Source: Paenibacillus sp. SC116 (GTDB lineage: Bacteria; Bacillota; Bacilli; Paenibacillales; Paenibacillaceae). Taken from it: DNA of 64,000 bases. Where the stretch lies: positions 186,001-250,000 of the forward strand of contig NZ_JANIOF010000001.1 in the NCBI RefSeq assembly GCF_024733555.1. Direction: 5' to 3'. The notes below the pieces were generated by a model. It saw only the letters and a program-made list of their open reading frames with translations. It did not search any database and was not told where the DNA came from. The position numbers were made by a program, and so were the translations under genes. Shown here in pieces: positions 45,176 to 53,575 of the stretch (position 1 is the stretch's first letter; every line of letters begins with the position of its first letter).

Positions 45176-45220
45176 AAGAGTACTTAGTTAATAGGTTAAT
45201 GTGTCATTTATACAACTAAT

Positions 45221-45254
45221 AAAGATGCTCAGAGAACTGAGCATCTTTATTTTA
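45221..45254 (+). terminator. Terminator-like hairpin between precursor and export/redox genes
   Basis: AAAGATGCTCAG and CTGAGCATCTTT with a 4-nt loop, then ATTTT: a perfect 12-bp stem. Partial termination here would give much more peptide message than machinery message, a common arrangement in bacteriocin operons. Confidence 0.8.
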
Positions 45255-45281
45255 AATCCTGAAATGGAGGAATGGTTACTC

Positions 45282-45764
45282 ATGATTTCGAATCAAAAAA
45301 AAGATCATATGAGATTTTTGAAAAATCCAACCGTAGCAGATGTAGCAATCGGGGAATACCTTTCTAACACGTTTACCATTAATCGTATGGGTTCAACTGT
45401 AACGATTAAGCCAGATCCCAAAACGGGAGCTGTAATATTTTTTATGAGCACCACTTGTAAAGATTGTAACTTTGAAGCAATAGAGGCTTATAGTGAGCAA
45501 TTTCAATTTAAAACGTATCTGTTTGTGGATGGCAAACAGAGCTTTATTGATGAGCTACGAGAAAAATATAAGTCTTTTATCATTGAGCAGGCTGATATAT
45601 CTACACTCTATACCGAAATTAATATTGAAGTTGTTCCTTGGGTATATGCATTAAATAGTATGGGACAGATCGTATCAGGTGGGATATTCAATAATATCGA
45701 TAGACTACGTGTTAAGATAGCTCCGCTAATTGATGTATTTGGAACGGGAGATACAAGTGAATGA
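45282..45764 (+). CDS. Thioredoxin-like protein with CKDC active site (bacteriocin cluster)
   Basis: 160 residues from ATG 45282 (GGAGGA upstream); earlier in-frame starts run through the terminator hairpin. The thioredoxin fold is indicated by AVIFFMSTTCKDCNFEAIEAY (CxxC = CKDC, about residues 60-63) and the later VVPWVYALN, which supplies the cis-proline loop. No signal peptide is evident, so it may act in the cytoplasm or as a soluble partner. The stop overlaps the ABC transporter start. Role inferred: thiol-disulfide handling of the cysteine-rich peptide. Confidence 0.82.
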   Translation: MISNQKKDHMRFLKNPTVADVAIGEYLSNTFTINRMGSTVTIKPDPKTGAVIFFMSTTCKDCNFEAIEAYSEQFQFKTYLFVDGKQSFIDELREKYKSFIIEQADISTLYTEINIEVVPWVYALNSMGQIVSGGIFNNIDRLRVKIAPLIDVFGTGDTSE

Positions 45765-47563
45765 TGGCAGTAAAAGCTTATTATGACTTATTTCTTGCAA
45801 CCTTAAAGGAAGTTTGGAAATTTGATAAACTTTATTTTTGCTTGAATCTATTCGTCTTTTTGTATAATTCGCTGCAAGCAAATATTAATATTTATTTAGT
45901 GGCACTTATTGCGAATCAAATTGCACAAGCCAGCTTTAATATCTACTTTGTTATGAATGCTGCCTTCATTATGATTTTAATAGAATTATTTGGAATATTT
46001 CTTGATTCATACAACCAAAAATATCAACTCAAGTTTAGTGAGAACTTCGGTGTACATCAGCAAAATAAATTAATTAATTATATGTTTAGTTTGGATCTGT
46101 TAGTGAAAGAAGACCCTCAATTTCACGGAGAAGCAAATATATATCAGTACGGAATAACTAAAATTGTGAGTAATTATATGGCATGGGTCAGTTCTTTTTC
46201 GATTATAATTAGTTTTTTCTTATCCTATACATTTTTACATAAACTAGATGGTTGGATTATTGTACTTCTATTGGCCGTTTCTCTATACAGAGCTTATTTA
46301 GAACTCAAGACAATTAACCAGCGAGTTAAAACGATGAACCATCTGCAGAGTTCACATCGGGCGCATGGTTATTTGCATCATATATTGAGTAGTTTTCATT
46401 ATCACAAAGAGTTAGTTTTGATGCAGACGATTCCTTTTTTAAAATCATTATGGATGACTAAAAAAAGGGAGGCTTTTCAACTCTCCTATCAAGTTGAGAA
46501 GCAAACGATTCATTATGTAACGCTTAGTCAAATCATCTCAGGCTTGATGAGGCTGGGCATTATTTTATTTTGTATATATAGCATATATCAAAAGAAAATG
46601 TCGGTAGGCGATTATTTCGCGATTACCCTAGCCGTTGCGATGATAGAAGCGAATGTATTAAGGATGTGTACTGTATGTGGGGACATTCATGAAAATATGA
46701 GCTATCTCAAACGAATTAAAGACTTTCTACTCACGGAGGTTCACACGGGCACTGATAAAACACGAATTGAACGTATAGAAACAATTGAAGTAAAAGATCT
46801 TACCTTTTCCTATCCAACTGCGGCATGGCCTACATTACAAAATATTAATCTATCAATTAAGCGAAACGAAAAAATCGCGATTATTGGTGATAATGCCGCA
46901 GGAAAATCTACCTTAGTCAAATTTATTCTGGGCTTGTATCCGGCACCAACTGGAACGGTCTATTACAATGGAATCAAGCAAGAAAATATTGATATGGAAA
47001 GCTTATGGCTGCAATTCAGTGCTATATTTCAAGATTTTATTCGCTATGAGCTGAGTGTCCGTTATAATATTGCAATTTCAAATTTGGATGAACTACATAA
47101 TGATGCAAGATTGGCTGAGATAATAAAGCAGGTTGGTCTGGATAAATTATTAACGCATCCTAACGGAATAGATGCAGAATTAGGTTATTTAACCGAGGGT
47201 GCTCAGAACTTATCAGGTGGACAGTGGCAGCGAATTGCGATCGCTCGTGCTTTAATAAAGCAATCCGATTTAATCGTACTGGATGAGCCGACTTCAGCCA
47301 TCGATCCAAACACTGAATTGGAGATATTGAAGGAGATCATTAAACATTCCCAGGATAAAACATTAATCCTCATAACACATCGTATTGGTATCGCTGCAAA
47401 TGTCGATAAAATTATAGTACTTAAGGAAGGGGAAATAGCCGAAATCGGGAGCCATCATGAACTGATAGAACGGAAAGGAGCCTATGCAGAGATGTGGGGA
47501 AAGCAAGCTGAAATGTATCAAATACAGGAAAAGGAGACTGCTATTTATGAACCAGTTAACTAA
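45761..47563 (+). CDS. ABC exporter (fused membrane and ATPase domains), bacteriocin cluster
   Basis: 600 residues: six membrane helices in the first 310, then an ATPase domain with Walker A GDNAAGKST, signature LSGGQ, Walker B LIVLDEP and the H-loop THR. There is no N-terminal C39 peptidase, consistent with a precursor that lacks a double-glycine leader. The second ATG at 45764 is an alternative start. It probably exports the peptide at 44975 and/or gives immunity. Its last 17 nt overlap the next gene. Confidence 0.92.
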   Translation: MMAVKAYYDLFLATLKEVWKFDKLYFCLNLFVFLYNSLQANINIYLVALIANQIAQASFNIYFVMNAAFIMILIELFGIFLDSYNQKYQLKFSENFGVHQQNKLINYMFSLDLLVKEDPQFHGEANIYQYGITKIVSNYMAWVSSFSIIISFFLSYTFLHKLDGWIIVLLLAVSLYRAYLELKTINQRVKTMNHLQSSHRAHGYLHHILSSFHYHKELVLMQTIPFLKSLWMTKKREAFQLSYQVEKQTIHYVTLSQIISGLMRLGIILFCIYSIYQKKMSVGDYFAITLAVAMIEANVLRMCTVCGDIHENMSYLKRIKDFLLTEVHTGTDKTRIERIETIEVKDLTFSYPTAAWPTLQNINLSIKRNEKIAIIGDNAAGKSTLVKFILGLYPAPTGTVYYNGIKQENIDMESLWLQFSAIFQDFIRYELSVRYNIAISNLDELHNDARLAEIIKQVGLDKLLTHPNGIDAELGYLTEGAQNLSGGQWQRIAIARALIKQSDLIVLDEPTSAIDPNTELEILKEIIKHSQDKTLILITHRIGIAANVDKIIVLKEGEIAEIGSHHELIERKGAYAEMWGKQAEMYQIQEKETAIYEPVN

Positions 47564-47954
47564 TGTGACGGTGAGGTTTACAGACCAGTTCGTGGATTAC
47601 AAAGGAAACCCGATCTTGATTCAACAACATAAGCTAACTGCACTCATCTTCGTATCTCTTTATTGCTCGACCTGTGTGGAGTTTTTACCGGATATCGCCA
47701 CGCTAACCGAAGAATTCCCAAATATTGAAGTAATTCTTTTCTGTAATGGAACAACTGATGAGCATGATGAAATGATTAACTATTTTAATTGGAAGTTTCC
47801 TATCGTATTTATGGAGCCAGTAGAGGCTGATAAGCGGTATCAGATTACGGAGTTTCCATATATGATGCTGGTAAATGATGAGGCCCTTGTATGGAAAGAA
47901 ACAATTGAGGAAGTCGATGAACTTATTGTAACGATAAAAAGCAGAGGGGTGTAG
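47547..47954 (+). CDS. Thioredoxin-like protein with CSTC active site (bacteriocin cluster)
   Basis: 135 residues from ATG 47547, with AAAGGAGA upstream; the frame runs further upstream inside the ABC gene but without a ribosome site. TALIFVSLYCSTCVEFLPD gives a CxxC (about residues 36-39) at the end of the first core strand, and ITEFPYMMLVND supplies the cis-proline. No signal peptide is seen. It resembles TlpA/MauD-like redox proteins in outline. It is coupled to the exporter upstream and the MauE-like gene 2 nt downstream. Confidence 0.82.
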   Translation: MNQLTNVTVRFTDQFVDYKGNPILIQQHKLTALIFVSLYCSTCVEFLPDIATLTEEFPNIEVILFCNGTTDEHDEMINYFNWKFPIVFMEPVEADKRYQITEFPYMMLVNDEALVWKETIEEVDELIVTIKSRGV

Positions 47955-47956
47955 TT

Positions 47957-48481
47957 TTGATTGCTATACTTATGAGTATTTTTTTCGCTGCGCTATTCAT
48001 GCTTTCTTCGATCTCAAAAATAGTCGATTTTCAGGACTTTCAACATGCAATCAAGCAGTTTGGAATCATAGCAAACAAAAAAATAATCAAAATTAGTGCT
48101 TATTTATTTGTTACTACAGAGTTGCTTATCTCATTTTCGTTTATTTTTTTCATGAGTCACTGGATTACTTATATGAGCGCAATTGGCATCATGTTATTGT
48201 TTACAGCTGTCCTTTTGAAAACTATAGTCGAAAAGAAAAAAATTACTTGTTATTGCTTTGGCAAGAGTAAAAAACAAACCAATATCCACTTGGCTGTGGC
48301 ACGTAATACGGCGATCATTATGTTGCTTTCTGCAACTGCGATTCTAGCAAGTAGCCTCCACATAAATGTGGTTGTGCAGCTGCATATTATGATAGTTGTG
48401 GTTTTATTCTCCGTTATCACGCTAATTTGTAAAGAGTTTCTATTTGAGCGGGGAGGGAGCATACTTGAATCTCATCAGTGA
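47957..48481 (+). CDS. MauE/DoxX-like redox-associated membrane protein (bacteriocin cluster)
   Basis: 174 residues with four membrane helices. A TTG start follows AGAGGGGTG. The family-typical cysteine pair lies in ITCYCFGKSKK after helix 3, matching the C-x-C-F-G of MauE proteins. MauE, with MauD, is needed for disulfide formation in methylamine dehydrogenase, a protein with many disulfides. Here the natural client is the eight-cysteine peptide. The end overlaps the next gene by 17 nt. Confidence 0.85.
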   Translation: MIAILMSIFFAALFMLSSISKIVDFQDFQHAIKQFGIIANKKIIKISAYLFVTTELLISFSFIFFMSHWITYMSAIGIMLLFTAVLLKTIVEKKKITCYCFGKSKKQTNIHLAVARNTAIIMLLSATAILASSLHINVVVQLHIMIVVVLFSVITLICKEFLFERGGSILESHQ

Positions 48482-48899
48482 GATTATGTTGATTGTTTAT
48501 GGAGTTGGGATTTGTATTATAAGCTTTCTACTACTGCTGTTAGTTAGAAAAGCAGATCATACAAAAAAAATGATGTTTATCAATGAATCAGTTCGGACCA
48601 CTGTAAATATAAATGCGCTGATATTTTCATCGTACTACTTCGTATTTATTGAACCAGGCTCGGAGTACAAACTTGAAGATGTTATGATAGATCTTCGCAT
48701 AACTGAAGGACATAGTAATGTACTTATCGTATACTGCGCGCCAGAATGGAGAGCTAATATGCTCAAAAAGAAAATGGAGCAGCCGTATAGTTTTTATATT
48801 GATGAATCAAAACAATTAGCTTCATTATTAGGTGTTCAAGCATATCCAAGTGTATTATCTGTGCATTATCCAAGCAATTCTATTAAAAAAATAATGTAA
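48465..48899 (+). CDS. Membrane-anchored thioredoxin-fold protein lacking CxxC (bacteriocin cluster)
   Basis: 144 residues from a TTG at 48465, preceded by GGGAGGGAG at 6 nt. One N-terminal helix (about 5-28) anchors it, with the rest probably outside. A thioredoxin-like strand VLIVYCAPEWRANM keeps one cysteine, but the second is replaced by tryptophan (CAPEW), and AYPSVLSV retains the cis-proline position. The topology is that of MauD, the partner of MauE, but the active site is degenerate, so it may hold rather than oxidise the client. Confidence 0.75.
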   Translation: MNLISEIMLIVYGVGICIISFLLLLLVRKADHTKKMMFINESVRTTVNINALIFSSYYFVFIEPGSEYKLEDVMIDLRITEGHSNVLIVYCAPEWRANMLKKKMEQPYSFYIDESKQLASLLGVQAYPSVLSVHYPSNSIKKIM

Positions 48900-48914
48900 T
48901 AGGCGGTGGCACTT

Positions 48915-49325
48915 ATGAAGATTGATGCTTATTTAGTGGATAACATAGAAATGGTTGAGCTAGAAGATGGAAGCAAGAAAATTGTTAACTCGGAGAAAAT
49001 AAACACGATTAAAGTGCCAACACTCCCCTATGTAAACCAATTAACGATTAAAATCGATCTAACTGATTTGGTAGTAGGTGAAAGAACGATTCTTGAAGTA
49101 CATATATTGGACCATAAAGAAAAGTTAATAGGATTTAGTGGTGCAAAAAAGATAAAAGCAGAAAAAGCTTCTTTCTCTATGCTGTGTCAAATTACAATGG
49201 TCCACACCTCAATTTCCGATCATGTATTTCGTTTATTTGTAGATGGTGAAATTGTAAGTACAGATACATACTGTGTTGAATTTGATTCCGATTCAGTAAC
49301 CCAGAAATCAAGATTGTCTTCTTAA
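48915..49325 (+). CDS. Unknown beta-rich protein, last gene of bacteriocin cluster (DUF6941-like?)
   Basis: 136 residues from ATG 48915, with AGGCGGTGG upstream. There are no membrane helices. Alternating strands (LTIKIDLTDL, TILEVHILDHKEKLIG, HVFRLFVDGEIVST) suggest one beta-sandwich, and the pattern resembles what I recall of DUF6941, a family without known function. Possible roles include immunity or maturation. The gene is 15 nt after the previous stop and shares the AT-rich composition of the cluster. Confidence 0.65.
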   Translation: MKIDAYLVDNIEMVELEDGSKKIVNSEKINTIKVPTLPYVNQLTIKIDLTDLVVGERTILEVHILDHKEKLIGFSGAKKIKAEKASFSMLCQITMVHTSISDHVFRLFVDGEIVSTDTYCVEFDSDSVTQKSRLSS

Positions 49326-49445
49326 GTAACATCAGTTAAGTAAATAGGAAGGAATTTATATGATTCAATTTTCGGTGTGGATGTTTGCAACTTAACTAGT
49401 CATATAAACAAAAAGGATCGCTGTTGTTAACAAGCGATCACATGA

Positions 49446-49483
49446 CTTCATCTAACCCTTCGGTTAGGTGATTTTTATTTTTT
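49446..49483. terminator. Rho-independent terminator (end of bacteriocin operon; convergent gene follows)
   Basis: TCATCTAACC pairs with GGTTAGGTGA around a CTTC tetraloop, followed by TTTTTATTTTTT on the + strand. Confidence 0.8.
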
Positions 49484-49491
49484 GAGTTAAA

Positions 49492-50373
49492 TCAATAAAT
49501 CTCTTTAGCTCCCATTGGCAAATCTCTTACTCTTTCAAGATAAGCGGTCATATTTGTATCATCATTCATTCGATAGGTATACGAATAAGTTGCAGCTACT
49601 TCAAGTGCCAGTGTCCTGAACAACTCACAAGTAACAAAGATAGAATTCCACATGTTTTCGTAGTTTGCATCCGAATAAGTTGCTTTGTACATGTCCCAAT
49701 ACGCAGTTGGAAGATACATTTTGAAGTATTTGCCCATTTTACCGGTTGAGACTTGATTGTGATGCTTTATACCGATCCACCAAGAAACCATTTCATCCAA
49801 AGGTGCTCTAGATGTAAACTCATACATATGTTTTGCATACGGCAGTTCGTCACGCCATATTCCTTTGGCGACGTTCTGCTGACACCACCAGAATTCATTG
49901 CAGCAGTTCATGAACTCCGCTTCTGTAGGTTTTTTAACATAGTAGCTGCTGTCTGTTGGTGCAGGGATAGACGGGAGTATATTGTCCTTATCCAACAATG
50001 GTGCAGTAAGGCTGTCTTCCATATATGTCTCAAGCATAGCTTCTTTCGTTTGAAGGCGGAGGTCAATACGGTTGCCATCTGCAAACAACATTAAATAGAT
50101 GTATGTGCGATCTATATTTACATCGATGCCAACAGCACGGTCCATTTTATCGGCTTCCTGTATCATTAGCCGTTCGCCGAAAATATCAATCCAGTTCTCA
50201 TCCCTTAAAAAGGATGCTATCTCTGTTACAACATAAACAAAATCATAGTCTTGAAAAATATCTTTCGGTGCATGGGGGTTCGTTCTGGAACCGTTCATAT
50301 AGACGGCCCGTACACGTTCGTCTTTGTTAGCGACACCGAGTATTAGGTCAAAAATTTCTTGTTCACTTCTCAA
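49492..50373 (-). CDS. Aminoglycoside 6-adenylyltransferase (ANT(6), AadE/AadK type)
   Basis: 293 residues starting at TTG, with GAGGTG 7 nt upstream. The nucleotidyltransferase core is visible: AVYMNGSRTNP (GSR), FQDYDFVYVV (the DxD-like metal site), and the C-terminal helical part FWWCQQNVAKGIWRDELPYAKHMYE. ANT(6) enzymes adenylate streptomycin at the 6 position, giving resistance. AadK of B. subtilis is the chromosomal homologue. Activity of this copy is not shown by sequence, but no key motif seems to be missing. Confidence 0.92.
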   Translation of the reverse strand: MRSEQEIFDLILGVANKDERVRAVYMNGSRTNPHAPKDIFQDYDFVYVVTEIASFLRDENWIDIFGERLMIQEADKMDRAVGIDVNIDRTYIYLMLFADGNRIDLRLQTKEAMLETYMEDSLTAPLLDKDNILPSIPAPTDSSYYVKKPTEAEFMNCCNEFWWCQQNVAKGIWRDELPYAKHMYEFTSRAPLDEMVSWWIGIKHHNQVSTGKMGKYFKMYLPTAYWDMYKATYSDANYENMWNSIFVTCELFRTLALEVAATYSYTYRMNDDTNMTAYLERVRDLPMGAKEIY

Positions 50374-50516
50374 CGCAAATCACCTCATAGCAGCTTTATT
50401 TATGTATTGATTTCTATACTAATTTCCATGCTCGTTTCTATAGTAGCATATTTGCATAAATGAAGGTGGCGGTCGTACAGCTTACTTTTAATAGCTTAGC
50501 TTAAAAGATTGAGGAG

Positions 50517-50546
50517 TTGCGTGGTAAATGAGATTTGTGTTATATT
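50517..50546 (+). promoter_or_regulatory. Putative sigma-A promoter of the ABC-F leader
   Basis: TTGCGT (50517-50522), an 18-nt spacer and TATATT (50541-50546). Transcription would begin just upstream of the leader ORF ribosome site. Confidence 0.5.
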
Positions 50547-50577
50547 GGAAATAATTCATGTGAAGGGGGTGAGGTAG

Positions 50578-50721
50578 GTGAATCACGAAATGGTCAACAA
50601 CCGTATTAGTCAGCTGCCGATGGCTATGGCTGGCATTGTTCATGTATTTTCTGTGAACGGGATAAGTCTGTCCAAATTAGACGATACGTTTGAACCATTT
50701 GCAAGAAGACGCCTACCTTAA
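50578..50721 (+). CDS. Leader peptide of the ABC-F gene (47 residues)
   Basis: Reading frame GTG 50578 to TAA 50719, preceded by AAGGGGGTGAGG. The product (MNHEMVNNRISQLPMAM at the start, ending ARRRLP) has no recognised family. It ends 25 nt before an intrinsic terminator and about 100 nt before the ABC-F gene. In several Firmicutes antibiotic-inducible ABC-F genes, ribosome stalling on a leader ORF prevents terminator formation, and this layout fits that mechanism. Confidence 0.5.
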   Translation: MNHEMVNNRISQLPMAMAGIVHVFSVNGISLSKLDDTFEPFARRRLP

Positions 50722-50746
50722 CCACAACGGATTGTATGATTATCCT

Positions 50747-50781
50747 AAAGGGTCGCGGGCTTGTTGCCGCGGCTCTTTTTG
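50747..50781 (+). terminator. Intrinsic terminator / attenuator upstream of the ABC-F gene
   Basis: AAAGGGTCGCGG (50747-50758) pairs with CCGCGGCTCTTT (50767-50778, with G-U pairs), followed by TTTTTG. It lies between promoter/leader and the ABC-F start, so it can only act as an attenuator. I found no obvious antiterminator partner sequence. Confidence 0.7.
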
Positions 50782-50823
50782 TGCATTCAAGATAGGGTCT
50801 TTATCTAATAGGAGGCACCTAAA

Positions 50824-52770
50824 ATGACAATTGTAAATATTCAAGAGATGAAGAAATACCATGCAGCGAACCTCATTCTAGACGGGTTGACATTTCAGAT
50901 TCAGGCTGGTGAAAAAATCGGTCTCATTGGTCGGAATGGCAGTGGAAAATCCACACTGCTCCAATTAATTGCAGGTCATGAGCCTATAGACGAGGGCATG
51001 CTTACTATAAAGAAGGAACTGCGGATTGGCTATTTGCCGCAAATTCCTGCAGAGTTTGAAGCGCTGACCGTATATGATGTTTTGGCTTATGGTTACAGGG
51101 ATCTAATGCTCACAAAACAGGAAATGACGAAGATTGAGCAGCAAATGTCAAGCCCAGAAGCAGCCGCTAATTCTGTTAGAATGGAGCAACTGCTTGAGGC
51201 TTATGCTACTATGCAAGAGAAGTTTGAGCGAGGCGGTGGCTATGATATGGACACTGCCATCGAACAAGTAGCGAACGGGATGCAAATTAACCGAAGTAGT
51301 TATGAGCGCGGCTTTTCCAGCTTGTCTGGTGGTGAGCAAACACGGGTGGTTTTGGCGTCTCAGTTAGTTGTAGCGCCAGATTTGCTCTTGTTAGATGAGC
51401 CGACCAATCATTTAGATCTAAGAGGAATTGAATGGCTGGAACAATTCATCAAACGTTATGACGGTGCATGTGTGATCGTATCGCATGATAGATATTTCTT
51501 GGATGCCGTCGGCACAAAAATGATCGAATTAGAAGACGGCGAAGCACACGTGTATCACTGCAATTACAGCGGATATATGAAAGAGAAGGAAGAACGGCTA
51601 CTACAGCAGTTTGCACAATACAAAGAACAGCAAAAGGTTATTAAAAAAATGAAGGAAACGATCCGTCAATTAGAGGAATGGGGGCGTATAGCAGGGGATG
51701 AAAAATTTTTCAAACGAGCATTTTCCATTCGAAAAGCGCTGGAGAAAATGGAAGTTGTAAAACGTCCAGTATTAGAGCGAAAAGCAGCAGAGTTTGATTT
51801 GGTACCGCTTGATCGTTCTGGCCGTCAGGTCATCCTTTTTGAAGGATTGACGAAGACATTTGAGGGACGTGCGATACTAGATCAGGCGGAGGGAAGCCTT
51901 TCCTATGGTGAGAAAGTTGTCCTTCTGGGGGAAAATGGATCAGGTAAGACAACACTTTTCAAGCTGCTTCAAGGCATGATTGCACCAGATGAAGGTCAGG
52001 TTCGTCTAGGAGCGCGTGTAGAGGTAGGTTATTTAGCTCAGCAAGAACCTGTGTCAGATAGCAAGATGACGGTTCTTGAATTTTTCCGTACAGAGGGTGG
52101 TTTGGAAGAAGGCGAAGCACGAGGCGTATTGGCCAAATACCTATTTTATGGAGCAGATGTTTATAAGCCGCTGCAAATGCTCTCAGGAGGCGAGTGGTCT
52201 CGTCTGCGACTAGCCTTGCTAGTGAGAAAGAAGCCGAATCTATTACTGCTAGACGAACCGACGAATCATCTTGATATCGCTTCACGAGAAGCTTTGGAGG
52301 ATGCCCTTGATGATTTCCCTGGAACCGTACTAGCGATTTCACATGACAGATACTTTGTAAATCGTTTGGCGAAGCGTGTATGGGAGATGAAAGAGGGATC
52401 ACTTGCTAGCTATGAGGGGAATTACGATGACTTTAAGGAGAAGCGTGCGGAACTGCTTGCTTTAGAGGCTAGTTTGGCAAGTAATCATGCATTGAATATA
52501 CATGTGATGCCCACTGATCGGGAGAAACCGAAAAAACCGGCAGCTGATGAAAAAAATAGACAGGTACGTGCTAATGAACGAAGACTTGAGCAGCTAGAAA
52601 GCGAGATTGCTGCTTTTGAATGGGGCATCGCTTGTGTGGATGAGGAAATGATTCAATTGAATCAAAGCGGGGATACTGCCCAGCTCGAAACCTTATGGCG
52701 CAAGAAGGAAGAGCTGCAGATGAATCTTGATGAACGTTTGGAAAAATGGGTTGAATTATCAAACGATTGA
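50824..52770 (+). CDS. ABC-F family ATP-binding protein (ribosome-associated; possible antibiotic ribosomal protection)
   Basis: 648 residues: two ABC ATPase domains without membrane segments. Domain 1 has GRNGSGKST, LSGGEQTR, LLLDEPTNHLDL; domain 2 has GENGSGKTT, LSGGEWSR, LLLDEPTNHLDIAS. They are joined by an approximately 80-residue charged linker (about 240-320), and there is a C-terminal coiled coil (about 570-640). ABC-F proteins bind the ribosomal E site; some relieve antibiotic inhibition. Its attenuated leader and the adjacent aminoglycoside resistance gene make a resistance role likely but unproved. AGGAGG precedes the ATG. Confidence 0.92.
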   Translation: MTIVNIQEMKKYHAANLILDGLTFQIQAGEKIGLIGRNGSGKSTLLQLIAGHEPIDEGMLTIKKELRIGYLPQIPAEFEALTVYDVLAYGYRDLMLTKQEMTKIEQQMSSPEAAANSVRMEQLLEAYATMQEKFERGGGYDMDTAIEQVANGMQINRSSYERGFSSLSGGEQTRVVLASQLVVAPDLLLLDEPTNHLDLRGIEWLEQFIKRYDGACVIVSHDRYFLDAVGTKMIELEDGEAHVYHCNYSGYMKEKEERLLQQFAQYKEQQKVIKKMKETIRQLEEWGRIAGDEKFFKRAFSIRKALEKMEVVKRPVLERKAAEFDLVPLDRSGRQVILFEGLTKTFEGRAILDQAEGSLSYGEKVVLLGENGSGKTTLFKLLQGMIAPDEGQVRLGARVEVGYLAQQEPVSDSKMTVLEFFRTEGGLEEGEARGVLAKYLFYGADVYKPLQMLSGGEWSRLRLALLVRKKPNLLLLDEPTNHLDIASREALEDALDDFPGTVLAISHDRYFVNRLAKRVWEMKEGSLASYEGNYDDFKEKRAELLALEASLASNHALNIHVMPTDREKPKKPAADEKNRQVRANERRLEQLESEIAAFEWGIACVDEEMIQLNQSGDTAQLETLWRKKEELQMNLDERLEKWVELSND

Positions 52771-52950
52771 ACCAATATACAATTAGGGGGGCGAGGCAAT
52801 TGCACCCTCAAGAAATGTCGGCAAAATGGGAGCATCTTTCGCAGACGAAGATTTATAGTGAGAAGCTAATGTTTCGGTTTAGTATTTCCCCCATTTTTTT
52901 TGAAACTATTTCCCTCTTTAAAGCGTCTTTATCATAAAGGGGGCAATACG

Positions 52951-53361
52951 ATGAAAAAGATAACCGTCATCGTCTTCATTCTAAGCTTTATTCTAATGGC
53001 ATGCACTGACAATGGGGTAACACTTACATCGGATCAGGTGAAAGCTACCTTAGCCGATCATGGAGTTGTGCTGCCTGATAAACTCTCCTACAAACATTCT
53101 GTTTTTACAGAAAGATATAATCAAATTTTGCCAGAACATTACTTGATCGATGAACATCAATCTATTAGTATTTATGTCTATTCTTCGCGTGAGGCAGCAA
53201 AAGAAGGATATGAGGATTTTACAAATAAGACAGCAACGATGAAGCTAGTTCCACATAGTACGTTTCAAGTCGCTAATGTATTGATATTTTATGTGGCGAA
53301 AGAAGAATATATGGACAAGCGAGTAAAGGACGCTGCTGAGGGTCTGCTCGTATCAAAATGA
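52951..53361 (+). CDS. Small lipoprotein of unknown function
   Basis: 136 residues from ATG 52951 (AAAGGGGG upstream). Type II signal peptide ending in LMAC. The mature domain (about 115 residues) contains VTLTSDQVKATLADHGVVLP and YVYSSREAAKEGYEDF, resembling small substrate-accessory lipoproteins of Bacillales, but no family is certain. Confidence 0.72.
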   Translation: MKKITVIVFILSFILMACTDNGVTLTSDQVKATLADHGVVLPDKLSYKHSVFTERYNQILPEHYLIDEHQSISIYVYSSREAAKEGYEDFTNKTATMKLVPHSTFQVANVLIFYVAKEEYMDKRVKDAAEGLLVSK

Positions 53362-53575
53362 TTTCGATCGTCTAAAGTCAGCATAATCATGTGAATTGAG
53401 GAGAAATCTCTTGAAAAAGGAGTATTATCTCTAGATAGCTCGTTCTCAGTTATATAAATGGAGTTTGAACGTAGATTTAACTCATGTGTACAATAAAGCT
53501 ATAATGATGTATACGCTAACACAAGGGCCATGCCTTATCTAGTGTTGTGAGATTGTATGATCGACAGCACTAAAT

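Noticed and set aside
45201..45281. Longer N-terminus for the first thioredoxin-like protein
   Set aside because: It would be translated through the terminator hairpin and lacks a ribosome site; ATG 45282 follows GGAGGA.
52800..52937. 45-codon frame from TTG with a GGGGGGCGAGG site, between ABC-F and the lipoprotein gene
   Set aside because: The ribosome site is good, but the product ends in a low-complexity hydrophobic tail, overlaps the next ribosome site and matches no family I know. It could be a remnant of a gene whose 3' part was lost.
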